A program made the position numbers and the translations under genes. The notes under the pieces were generated by a model. That model was not told where the DNA came from. It worked only from the letters and a program-made list of their open reading frames with translations, and ran no database searches. From Parasedimentitalea psychrophila (GTDB taxonomy: Bacteria > Pseudomonadota > Alphaproteobacteria > Rhodobacterales > Rhodobacteraceae), in contig NZ_CP127247.1 in assembly GCF_030285785.1 (NCBI RefSeq), positions 3,743,501 to 3,807,500 on the forward strand: a stretch of 64,000 bases of DNA, given 5' to 3'. Position 1 is the first letter of the stretch; each line of letters opens with the position of its first letter. Below are positions 25,986-33,091 of this stretch, piece after piece.

Positions 25986-26750
25986 TTAACGAGCAAAGAG
26001 GCGCAGCTCTACGAGGGATTTTCCCAGCCGAAACGGTGCGGCAAAGCTAACCAGGCAGAGAGCAAGGATTTGCAAGATCAAGATCCGGACATTGTCCTGC
26101 AGCACTTCCCATTCGCTTTTGAGCTGGGTGACATGGGAGATCAGATCATCATAAGTCCGCGCGAGTATCAGGAAATCTCCGGCGATAGCGGGCACTTTGC
26201 GGCGCATGTTGTCGACTGCCGACTGGGTTGCGTCATCCAGCGCAGTAAAGACAATAAAGGCTGCGGGATCAAAGGCATTTGCCTTGGCGGCCATCTCCCT
26301 CATTTCGCCCATATCATCGCGCCCGCCCAGTAAAAACGACAGGCTGCGCAACGGGGCGACTTCATCCGTGACTGCCAGAAACAGGGGCAAGTCAGCATTG
26401 CCTGCCGTTGAAGCAGACAGGAATTCGATCTTGTCACACAGCACAGAAATGTCGGTGTCATAAGCCGGGTCGCAGAACCGCAGGCGAAAACGGGCGGCGT
26501 CGCGGTCAAAGGCGGCTGTTGCGGCAAATGCGATGTCGATCTGGCGTTCCAGCCGCGAACTGTCGGTGGTGTAAATGCCCGATATCACCGCCACCAGGGC
26601 TCCAAAGCCACCCAGTACCACCCAGACCAGATCGGCGACTTTCCAGGCGTGGTGACCGGCAGGGTTGCGAAACAAAAAGCCAGTGCCGACACAACCCATG
26701 GCAAAACACATCAGGATTAGCAGCAGCTGGTTGTCGGCAATAATCATCAT
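25986..26750 (-). CDS. Membrane protein of unknown function
   Basis: 254 residues. Two N-terminal spans (LLLILMCFAMGCVGTGFLF; VWVVLGGFGALVAVISGIY), a ~140-residue soluble middle rich in acidic residues with Cys in RFCDPAYDTD and VLCDKIEF, and a C-terminal hydrophobic stretch (ILILQILALCLVSFAAPFRL). The topology suggests an inner-membrane protein with a periplasmic domain. Not recognised. Next to phage-like genes, but its composition is not obviously different. Confidence 0.65.
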   Translation of the reverse strand: MMIIADNQLLLILMCFAMGCVGTGFLFRNPAGHHAWKVADLVWVVLGGFGALVAVISGIYTTDSSRLERQIDIAFAATAAFDRDAARFRLRFCDPAYDTDISVLCDKIEFLSASTAGNADLPLFLAVTDEVAPLRSLSFLLGGRDDMGEMREMAAKANAFDPAAFIVFTALDDATQSAVDNMRRKVPAIAGDFLILARTYDDLISHVTQLKSEWEVLQDNVRILILQILALCLVSFAAPFRLGKSLVELRLFAR

Positions 26751-26837
26751 CGGGCAGCAATAGTCCCCTGAGGCAGATAACTCTGGCCCAAGTGTAGCGG
26801 CGGGATCGTCCCGGTTTCAACTGCCGTGGCAGTTGGC

Positions 26838-27226
26838 TCACGAGATCGTTTGGCGGGCCACAGCTGGCGGACAGAGAGCGCCTTTCACCTTCTCGGCCCA
26901 GTCGACAATGACCCAAGCCAGATCGCGGATATTGCGATCGCGCGGTGCGCCGCCCTTGGCCTTGCTGAAATGCTTGCAATCCGCGCTGGCCCACAACAGG
27001 CCGACAGGGCGGCCCTGCACCAGCTCGGTCGGATCCACCTCCCAGATATTGCTATCCAGATATTGCTATCCAGATGGATGGTGTCCGGGTGGTTGGCCTG
27101 GTGCAGCGCTAGGGCTGCGGCGCTGTGGTTGATGGCGTAGTCAGGGCTGCGGCCCAGAGCCATTTCAATCCCAGTGCTGGCGCCACCGCCTCCGGCAAAG
27201 CTGTCGATGATCAGTGGTGCGGACAT
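26838..27226 (-). pseudogene. DNA (cytosine-5) methyltransferase, truncated and frameshifted
   Basis: Starts ATG 27226 after AGGAGG. It reads MSAPLIIDSFAGGGGASTGI, the SAM-binding motif I of C5 methyltransferases of prophage type, then HLDSNIW. A perfect 14-bp tandem duplication (unit AGATATTGCTATCC on the plus strand, ~27048-27075) then shifts the frame. The continuation in the other frame is DPTELVQGRPVGLLWASADC then KHFSKAKGGAPRDRNIRDLA. Removing one unit restores WEVDPTELV. The protein ends after ~125 codons, before the catalytic PC-type region and target recognition domain normally end, so it is also truncated at its 3' side. Confidence 0.85.
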
Positions 27227-27283
27227 GGCGTCCTCCTGGTTTCCGTCGCTGGTCCTTCGGTGGTGAAGGGCCACAGAGAGAGA

Positions 27284-27556
27284 TCAGTGCTTTCCGCCAG
27301 CTCTGCGCATCCGGCGCCTCATGATGGTGTGCCGCTCACCCACAAGCTCAGCCAAGGCAGCTTTCTTGCGTTCAATGCGAACATGAAGCTTTGCCAGTCG
27401 CCGGATCTCGATTTGGTTTGCGAAGTGCAGCCATGCTGCCCTGAGGCCAAATGGCTCTGTGGTGGTCGTGGCGTCACCTGTCATTTCGCGGTGCTCTTGT
27501 GCACCAGTTGCTGGTGCACAAATGTTGGTTTCAAATTGTGCCGGCATGGCGTCCAC
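27284..27556 (-). CDS. Small hypothetical protein of the phage-like cluster
   Basis: 90 residues from GTG 27556, with AAGGA six bases ahead. No recognisable domain in the first half. The second half is basic and helical (NQIEIRRLAKLHVRIERKKA, GERHTIMRRRMRRAGGK). Order and strand match the neighbouring small phage-type genes, which is the main reason to accept it. Confidence 0.5.
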   Translation of the reverse strand: MDAMPAQFETNICAPATGAQEHREMTGDATTTTEPFGLRAAWLHFANQIEIRRLAKLHVRIERKKAALAELVGERHTIMRRRMRRAGGKH

Positions 27557-27565
27557 TTGGGTTCC

Positions 27566-27841
27566 TTAGTTGGATAAATTTGCGGCGGCGGGCTTGGGGA
27601 TAGCGCCGCGCCAGGCGTCGCATTCCGAGCGCAGGTGTTGAAAGCGCGCGGCGGCGTTCTGATCAGTTCCGAGGTCGCGGCGGCTGACGATATTGCACCA
27701 GCCAAGGACAAAGGCCCGCGGTTCGCCGGGGAACTGGTGAACCTTGCGCAGGAAATCTGCGAACCGGGGCTCATTGCAGAGCATGCCTGCCTGTTGGGCA
27801 GCGGGCAGGCCGCCGAACAGGGTTCTTAGTGATCCTGGCAT
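27566..27841 (-). CDS. Small phage-like protein
   Basis: 91 residues from ATG 27841 (MPGSLRTLFGGLPAAQQAGM). The tail IVSRRDLGTDQNAAARFQHL, RSECDAWRGAI is of a kind I recognise from small proteins of alphaproteobacterial prophages and gene islands, where a SRxELDTxxxAAxRFxxLRxxxDAWRG pattern recurs. Function unknown. Same strand as the methyltransferase remnant. Confidence 0.6.
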   Translation of the reverse strand: MPGSLRTLFGGLPAAQQAGMLCNEPRFADFLRKVHQFPGEPRAFVLGWCNIVSRRDLGTDQNAAARFQHLRSECDAWRGAIPKPAAANLSN

Positions 27842-27974
27842 CTGGTCCGATCCGTGAAATTGGCGGGGGCGCGGTTTGCAAAATCCGTGAGTGGCTTTCG
27901 CTCCCCGGTGGCGGGCCGCAGCGCGCCGGTGTGGGGAAAAGGGCCGGGACAGAGGCCCCGGCCAAGTGGACGCC

Positions 27975-28256
27975 CTAGCTGTAGGTCGCTGGTTCGGGCA
28001 CCATGGGAGGTTCGGTGGTGTGGATGCCGGCGGGCGTTCGCTGCGCGGTTTCGATCCAATTCTGGATCGCCTCATCCTCGGTCCAGCCGATAGCGGCGGT
28101 GCCATACAGCTGGATCTCGAGTGCAGCGCGATATGGCACCTGAAATGGATAGTACCCGCCGGTTTCAATCACCGCGCAGGCGACCACGTCGCGGCGTTCG
28201 CCCAGGGGCAGGGCAGACGGCGTGTCCGCAAATCGGTTAGCGAGGGTCTGGAACAT
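27975..28256 (-). CDS. Small phage-like protein
   Basis: 93 residues from ATG 28256. MFQTLANRFADTPSALPLGE, RRDVVACAVIETGGYYPFQV, ALEIQLYGTAAIGWTEDEAI and QNWIETAQR form a compact single domain with no membrane segment. It is first in a run of three small minus-strand genes before the methyltransferase remnant. Prophage or island origin is likely; function unknown. Confidence 0.58.
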   Translation of the reverse strand: MFQTLANRFADTPSALPLGERRDVVACAVIETGGYYPFQVPYRAALEIQLYGTAAIGWTEDEAIQNWIETAQRTPAGIHTTEPPMVPEPATYS

Positions 28257-28678
28257 GGTCACTCCCCTATGCTGCTGGGGGCAGGGCATGCCCCTTGGCC
28301 TGTGCGATTGCGCGGGTTTTGGCCGCAACGCGGTCCAGCGTCTGGTCCAGATCGTTTGGTTCTGGCGTCGGTTCCCTATCAATCTGGTTTGATGCTGAGA
28401 TGGCTTGGGAAGCCGAACCTTCTGGTCGCCGGGGACGGCAGCAAGCTTATAGCGACGCTGCAATCCAAGCATGTCTGACCCTTAAGGTTCTGTTCGGCTT
28501 GCCTCTGAGGCAAATGACAGGGTTTATAGAAAGCCTGCTTGAGCTGGTCGGGTTGAGTTGGGCGGTTCCAGACTTCAGTACGCTGTGTCGTCGCCAGAAA
28601 ACCTTAGCGGTGAACATTCCATATCGTGGCTCAGGAGGTCCCTTGCATCTCTTGATTGATAGTACAGGCATCAAGGCC

Positions 28679-28719
28679 CCCTCTCGGCAGCATCCTGCGG
28701 ATGCGCCTGCCGGGCACTG
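28679..28719 (-). repeat. Hairpin insert, copy M
   Basis: 41 bp. Minus strand: head CAGTGCCCGGCA, arms GCATCC and GGATGC around loop GCA, tail CGAGAGGG. The head end joins native GCACTGTGG codons through shared GCA-CTG bases, consistent with a deletion ending within the element. Confidence 0.9.
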
Positions 28720-28766
28720 TGGCGACAGCTGACCGGATACCACCGCCGAAGCCGCGTTGAGACGAA

Positions 28767-28807
28767 CCCTCTCGGGATCATGCTTCGCATAACCCTGCCG
28801 GGCAGTG
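28767..28807 (-). repeat. Hairpin insert, copy G
   Basis: 41 bp between ACGAA and GATGC of the transposase codons Glu-Thr-Lys-Met. Minus strand: arms GGGTTATGC and GCATGATCC, loop GAA. Sequence and site are identical to copy F at 44.4 kb; the third IS copy has no insert here (ACAAAAATGCAC). Confidence 0.95.
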
Positions 28808-29000
28808 GATGCATTGTGTGAAACTGCTCGGTCAGCGCCTCTCCGCGCGTGACTTCGATCGACAGGTCGCGGAAATCCAAATCCGCGCCGCGATTCTCAA
28901 CGGCTTCACTGCGCTTGGAATCCCCAAGACAGAGGCCGTAGGCTAAATCCGTCCGGTGTAAGGGAAAGCCTGACCTCAAACTGATTTGTGCAACAAAGCC

Positions 29001-29690
29001 CCCCAGATAAGATCGTTGCCGCACCGGTGCCACATAATGTGCCACCAGATCTGTTGACCAATTGCCCAGGCCATACAGGCCCGGTGCCGCAAGATGAGGG
29101 CCAGATGTTTGACGCCATGTTGGCCGAGGCAAAGGGGCGCGCTTGTGCCAACGGCAAACTGGTGGCGATTGACAAAATACTAAATCTCAGTGGCTTACGC
29201 TGACCTGTTGGGCTTTTCTGGACGCGTAACTGCAATGTCGATTGAGAAACTTGTTACGACATTGGTACGCTGTGCAGCACCGGTCACAAAGGGCCGCGGT
29301 TTCCGGCCATTCGCTGCGTTCCACTCCAAGGGCCGCTATGCGCAGAAACCGGGCTTTGCAAAGTCTTGTCGGCCTCCCGAAAGTAGGCCTTGGTGCCGGA
29401 TATGGCAATTGGCAGGTCTGAGCTCAACCGACTGGATGCTGTGCTGTGGACGGGAAGCCGTTTCGGTACTTGATTGTAGCGTGACCAAAACGACCGCTTT
29501 TGGCGTGTAGGTTTCGGCGGCACACTTTTGATCAAGCAAGCAGTAAGACCCCGGTTGGCACTAATTGGATCGTGAGATGAACCTTTGAAGTGGATTCAAA
29601 ACCTCGCTCATCCATTTCGACTCTCTCATTGATTCAGATACACAGCGGGCTACAATCGATTTGGGTCTGACCCATTACCCGTTGTGATTT
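29001..29690. other. Gene-poor stretch with dispersed intergenic repeat
   Basis: A plus-strand frame to 29203 ends FDAMLAEAKGRACANGKLVA, IDKILNLSGLR, possibly a gene 3' remnant, not recognised. At 29288-29350, CAAAGGGCCGCGGTTTCCGG, CCATTCGCTGCG and CGCTATGCGCAGAAACCG match the dispersed intergenic repeat. The remainder is unassigned and contains the carbonic anhydrase promoter. Confidence 0.5.
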
Positions 29691-29705
29691 TTAAGGAAGA
29701 AAATA

Positions 29706-30557
29706 ATGTTCAAATTAAATTTCTGGCTCTGCGTATCGGCCGCAATGATCGGCTCCGCAGCTTTGGCCGCAGGTGACGACCACCCCGTATCGGATGAAGT
29801 GATAGCTGAGCAGCGCGCAGCGCTCGCTGCCGCCACCGACGGCATGGGATATGGCCCACAGTCGCCACGCGATATCGATGCACATAATGGCGCCAACCAT
29901 CGTGCGTTCGGCACCGCGCCTGCGGTAACTCAGATGGCGCTTTGCGACATCCATTTCCACGAGAACGCCGAGCACAAGGGCGGTGAATTCACAACCTTTG
30001 CCGGAAATGGCGACGGTCACGGATATGGCACTGGCTTCAAGTACAACGGCGTGCTGACCGAGGCGGAATTGGCTCCTATCGATTTGCCAGTCGGCGAAAG
30101 CAAGCATGGCGACCTTGTTCCGGGCGATACCATCGAGATTCACTTTGTTCATTCCACCGCGCAGGCGACTCTTGGCAATAGTCTTGCCACATGCCTGAGC
30201 GATGCCATCGGCAACCCGCAATTGCGCGTCGAAACCGTCGTTGCGGTGCTGGTATCCGAGGGCGGAGCCGACTTTACCGAAGTGGCTCATATCGGAGAGA
30301 TTAACGGCCTGAACCAGGTTCCTAACCTGCCGACTGATCTGGGTGAACCGGTCGTCTACGACGGCTCGACCACCGGCCCTGGCTACAATGAAAAAGGCTC
30401 GCCCTTTCAGGTGACCTGGAGCGTGCGCCCGAATGTCTTGAAGCTAAGCATTGCTTCGGTAGGCGAGTGGTTGCATGACAACTCCTTCAGCGAAGATCAT
30501 GCCCATGGCGTGAGGAATTTGCTCATCAATCCCGACCTTCTGTCGCAGATCTACTAA
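29706..30557 (+). CDS. Delta-class carbonic anhydrase, periplasmic or secreted
   Basis: 283 residues, AAGGAAG seven bases before the ATG. Signal peptide MFKLNFWLCVSAAMIGSAAL, cleaved near ALAAG. The sequence ALCDIHFHENAEHKGGEF carries the His-x-His plus Glu/His cluster of delta-class enzymes. FVHSTAQATLG, NPQLRVETVVAVLV, GPGYNEKGSPFQVTWSVRP and NEDHAHGVRNLL-type (here SEDHAHGVRNLL) stretches match the bacterial members as I know them. It would hydrate CO2 at the cell surface. Delta-class enzymes are best known from diatoms; marine bacteria carry this form. It stands alone with its own terminator, flanked by IS debris on both sides. Confidence 0.8.
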   Translation: MFKLNFWLCVSAAMIGSAALAAGDDHPVSDEVIAEQRAALAAATDGMGYGPQSPRDIDAHNGANHRAFGTAPAVTQMALCDIHFHENAEHKGGEFTTFAGNGDGHGYGTGFKYNGVLTEAELAPIDLPVGESKHGDLVPGDTIEIHFVHSTAQATLGNSLATCLSDAIGNPQLRVETVVAVLVSEGGADFTEVAHIGEINGLNQVPNLPTDLGEPVVYDGSTTGPGYNEKGSPFQVTWSVRPNVLKLSIASVGEWLHDNSFSEDHAHGVRNLLINPDLLSQIY

Positions 30558-30574
30558 TCGCAAATTCGGCTAGG

Positions 30575-30599
30575 GGTGGGCAATTCTGCCCGCCTTTTT
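30575..30599 (+). terminator. Rho-independent terminator of the carbonic anhydrase gene
   Basis: GGTGGGCA-ATTC-TGCCCGCC (one G-U pair) followed directly by TTTTT, 17 bp after the stop. Confidence 0.85.
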
Positions 30600-30770
30600 C
30601 TCTGAGGCGGTTCTGCTTGGGTGGACAAAACTCATTCATGTTTGTCGCGGGCAAAAACGACCGATTTTGCCCCGCTCCGGGAAGTGTCTGACGTCAGCGC
30701 CTATGGGTCCAAATAGCGTTATTTGATAAGAGAGTGTTTCTGGCTCATCGTAACCATTGAGGAGTGGAAC

Positions 30771-30936
30771 ATGAGACATACAACTGGAACAGGCAAAAGC
30801 CCTGGCGAGAAGATCGTCAAAGATATCAAGCGGGCCACCCCTGCCCGGCGGCACATGCGCAGCATGTGTGAGAGGGGCGCAAGCATTACTCATCCGAAGA
30901 GAAGATCAGGATCGTCCTGGATGGCCTTCGTGGCGA
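30771..30936 (+). pseudogene. IS3-family OrfA N-terminal remnant with hairpin insert L
   Basis: MRHTTGTGKSPGEKIVKDIK, RAT, insert, RKHYSSEEKIRIVLDGLRGD. This is the HTH OrfA of the KSPGEKI-type IS3 element, cut off by the 1231-bp IS copy 2. The OrfB of that element type survives as fragments at 32168-32355 and 44489-44565. Confidence 0.85.
30839..30876 (+). repeat. Hairpin insert, copy L
   Basis: 38 bp: head CCCTGCCCGGCG, arms CACATGC and GCATGTG around loop GCA (7 perfect pairs), tail TGAGAGGG. Removal restores Ala-Thr-Arg-Lys of OrfA in frame. Confidence 0.93.
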
Positions 30937-30974
30937 TGGACCTGTCCCGCTTTCGTTCCGCCCCTTGTGCTCAT

Positions 30975-31832
30975 TTAGGCGGCGATCTTTTCAAAAGCCA
31001 AGGGACTTTTCCAGCCTAATGCCGAGTGTCTCCGGCGGGGATTATAGAACCCATTAATGTACTCGAAGATGGCGATCTCAGCAGCCCTGCGGGTTTGCCA
31101 AGAGTGCCGCCAGATCAATTCCGCTTTGATGGTTTTGAAGAAGGTTTCCATTGCGGCGTTATCATAGCAATTACCCTTGCCGCTCATGGATACCTTGAAG
31201 CCATACCGGCGCAGGATTTTCTGGTAATCCTGCGAGCAATATTGGCTGCCCCTATCAGAATGATGGATGCATCCTTTGGGCGGCCTGCGCAGGGTTATGG
31301 CCATGTTCAGCGCCCGTATGGCCAGATCGCGCTTCATCCGGTTGCTGACAGCCCAACCGACCACGCGCCTGGAGTACAGGTCCAGAACCACGGCCAGATA
31401 GAGCCAGCCCTCGCGGGTCCAGATGTAGCTGATATCAACAACCCATTTTTGATTGGGTCGATCTGCTGAGAAGTTCCGGTTCAGCAGGTTTGGCGTGATG
31501 TTGAACTTGTGATTGCTGTCCGTTGTGGCCTTGTACTTACGGGTTCTGACAACAGATATGCCGTTCTGGCGCATCAATCGGCCGACACGGCGGTGACCAA
31601 TATCCAGACCAAGCTCTTTCAGTTCTTCGACCATTCTCGGTCGGCCGTAGCTCTGCAAACTCAGGCGGTGCTGCTCCCGGATGTGGGCCAACAGAACCAT
31701 ATCCCCACGTTGACGCTGGCAGGCAGGGCGTTTGCGCCAGGCTCGGTAGCCACGTGGGGTGACATCCACAATCCGGCAAAGTCGCTCTGTGGGAATGCTA
31801 TTGCGGTGCTTTTCAACAAATGAAAACCTCAT
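30975..31832 (-). CDS. IS3-family transposase OrfB (1231-bp IS, copy 2)
   Basis: 285 residues, translated sequence the same as copy 1, all three DDE residues present (VVDISYIWT, HHSDRGSQY, NAAMETFFK). Intact and probably able to act in trans on the other copies. Confidence 0.95.
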   Translation of the reverse strand: MRFSFVEKHRNSIPTERLCRIVDVTPRGYRAWRKRPACQRQRGDMVLLAHIREQHRLSLQSYGRPRMVEELKELGLDIGHRRVGRLMRQNGISVVRTRKYKATTDSNHKFNITPNLLNRNFSADRPNQKWVVDISYIWTREGWLYLAVVLDLYSRRVVGWAVSNRMKRDLAIRALNMAITLRRPPKGCIHHSDRGSQYCSQDYQKILRRYGFKVSMSGKGNCYDNAAMETFFKTIKAELIWRHSWQTRRAAEIAIFEYINGFYNPRRRHSALGWKSPLAFEKIAA

Positions 31833-32104
31833 TTGCTTTGGTCCGCAAAGAAGATTGTTGCTTTTTTTAGCAGCTCCCTCTCCTCACGTAGAAGGCGGTT
31901 TTCCCGGCGAAGGCGCTCGTTCTCATTGGCCAGTTCCTGATCCTCTTTCGAAACAACGTCCGCGTCACGATAGGTTCTGATCCACTTGCACAGGGTGGAC
32001 ATACCAACCCCAAGATCGGAGGACGCCTGTCGGCGGGTCAGCCCGCTGGTCAGTGCGATCCGCACTGCGTCGCGTTTGAATTCTTCGGATGGTCGTGGTG
32101 CCAT
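31829..32104 (-). CDS. IS3-family transposase OrfA (1231-bp IS, copy 2)
   Basis: 91 residues, HTH plus coiled coil, RRQASS where copy 1 has RRQVSS. It overlaps OrfB by 4 bp. Confidence 0.94.
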   Translation of the reverse strand: MAPRPSEEFKRDAVRIALTSGLTRRQASSDLGVGMSTLCKWIRTYRDADVVSKEDQELANENERLRRENRLLREERELLKKATIFFADQSK

Positions 32105-32167
32105 GGTGTATCTCCTTTGGGGCAGAATATGCTCTCAAAGGGGCGGAACAATACCGTGACAGGTCCA

Positions 32168-32355
32168 GGCAGGAAGTAGTGCTCTAACAAGATGCGGTTC
32201 TTCAAGGTTTGATGCCACCGCTCGATCTTACCTTGGGTTTGCGGGTGATACGGCGCGCCACGGCTGTGCTTCATGCCCTTGTCTTGCAGCCATTCCGCCA
32301 GTTCCCCTGAGACGTAGCTGGAACCGTTATCACTCAGCAGGCTGGACCTGTCCCG
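32168..32355 (-). pseudogene. IS3-family OrfB internal remnant
   Basis: Minus strand SLLSDNGSSYVSGELAEWLQ, DKGMKHSRGAPYHPQTQGKI, ERWHQTLKNRILLEHYFLP: the second Asp (SDNG) and Glu (GKIERWHQ) region of an IS3-type integrase core, cut by IS copy 2. Same element type as the remnant at 9360-10760. Confidence 0.85.
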
Positions 32356-32366
32356 GCTGGTCGCGG

Positions 32367-32486
32367 CTCCGCTTGGCAATCCTCGGGCGCTTGCTGGGCC
32401 GTACCAACCCAATGACGACACAGCGCTATGCTCATTTGGCGGACGACCCCTTGCGTGACGCGGCGGAGGTGATGGCTGGAAAATGA
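32367..32486 (+). pseudogene. Tyrosine integrase 3' remnant beside an attachment site
   Basis: Plus strand LRLAILGRLLGRTNPMTTQR, YAHLADDPLRDAAEVMAGK, stop at 32484-32486. This is the C-terminus of a phage-type integrase, including the catalytic Tyr in TTQRYAHL. Its stop lies 14 bp before a tRNA-Met 3' fragment, the classical int-att arrangement. The N-terminal part is lost. Confidence 0.85.
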
Positions 32487-32500
32487 GGATGCAATAATCT

Positions 32501-32547
32501 TCAGGCTCATACCCTGAAGGTCGTAGGTTCAAATCCTACTCTCGAAA
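32501..32547 (+). other. tRNA-Met (CAT) 3' fragment, attachment-site scar
   Basis: Anticodon arm TCAGG-CTCATAC-CCTGA, variable loop AGGTC, T arm GTAGG-TTCAAAT-CCTAC, acceptor strand TCTCGAA. The D arm and 5' acceptor strand are absent, so it cannot be a functional tRNA. A tRNA 3' end next to an integrase C-terminus is the hallmark of an att site created by element integration. Confidence 0.85.
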
Positions 32548-33091
32548 TCTATGTTTACTTTGTATATCAATATGTTAATCGCATTTTTCGAGAAAGTTCC
32601 TGCGTTTGTGGTTTGGCAGTGGAAGCATCCGGGGTCATCCCGTCACGCTGCAGCGAACGGCAAGTTGGATTCCTAAACGGACCAAATTGCTTGGCAGACG
32701 TCATTGCAGCGACGACGGGCAGCTGTCCGCCGACGGAGAGACCGCCCAGTTCAGGGACATATTTTCCGGCGGTTCTGGTCGGCTCAAGCCTATCCGCTAC
32801 CGCTCCGGATTCCAGAGATGAATCCATAACCTCAATTTGTCGAGAACTGCCCGCCAGCGTCGCAATCCAGGGCAGCCTCAATAACCGCTTAACTTTGGTC
32901 CGCCTAATTTTCGGAGCGCTTCTGAAAGTTTCACTTGAATGAATCAATTTTGAGGCCTAGCATGCGCACCTCAATTGCGGATGGCGTCGCATTCGCTGTT
33001 GCCAGGTGCTGAATGTAACTCCACTAATTGTGCCTCCAGCACCCCAGCTCACGCGAAAGCGGCGAAAGTCCGCCCTTCCGGGAGTAGTACT
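32548..33091. other. Region upstream of the CBM/RTX protein gene
   Basis: No supported gene. A minus-strand frame (32567-32947) and a plus-strand extension of the CBM gene's frame (from 32975) lack recognisable features. It probably includes the promoter of the following gene. Confidence 0.5.

Larger units (their letters stand above)
28363..28943 (+). pseudogene. IS903-like transposase remnant
   Basis: Reads GSLSIWFDAEMAWEAEPSG, QAYSDAAIQACLTLKVLFGL, VPDFSTLCRRQKTLAVNIPY, LHLLIDSTGIK, then hairpin insert M, then WRQLTGYHRRSRVET, insert G, MHCVKLLGQRLSARDFDRQV to KTEAVG. About 150 codons that normally separate STGIK from LWRQLTG are missing, so M marks a deletion. The upstream frame is fused to unrelated codons from 28295. 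Confidence 0.88.
28363..29000 (+). mobile_element. IS5 family (IS903-like) element, left end lost, internally deleted
   Basis: The right terminal repeat GATTTGTGCAACAAAGCC ends at 29000; the left repeat is absent. Two hairpin inserts (M and G) lie inside. Related copies are at 44215-44488 and 46514-47333. Confidence 0.85.
30937..32167 (-). mobile_element. IS3 family insertion sequence (1231 bp), copy 2
   Basis: Same ends and genes as copy 1. The flanks (GGCGA on the left, GGCAG on the right) are not a duplication. They belong to OrfA and OrfB remnants of one IS type in opposite orientations, so the flanks were rearranged after insertion. Confidence 0.95.

Noticed and set aside
26650-26670. 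GACCGGCAGGGTTGCG resembling the insert head
   Set aside because: It encodes native Arg-Asn-Pro-Ala-Gly of an open gene and lacks the second hairpin and tail.
32501-32547. A functional tRNA-Met gene
   Set aside because: No D arm or 5' acceptor strand complementary to TCTCGAA can be found upstream, so it is only a 3' fragment.
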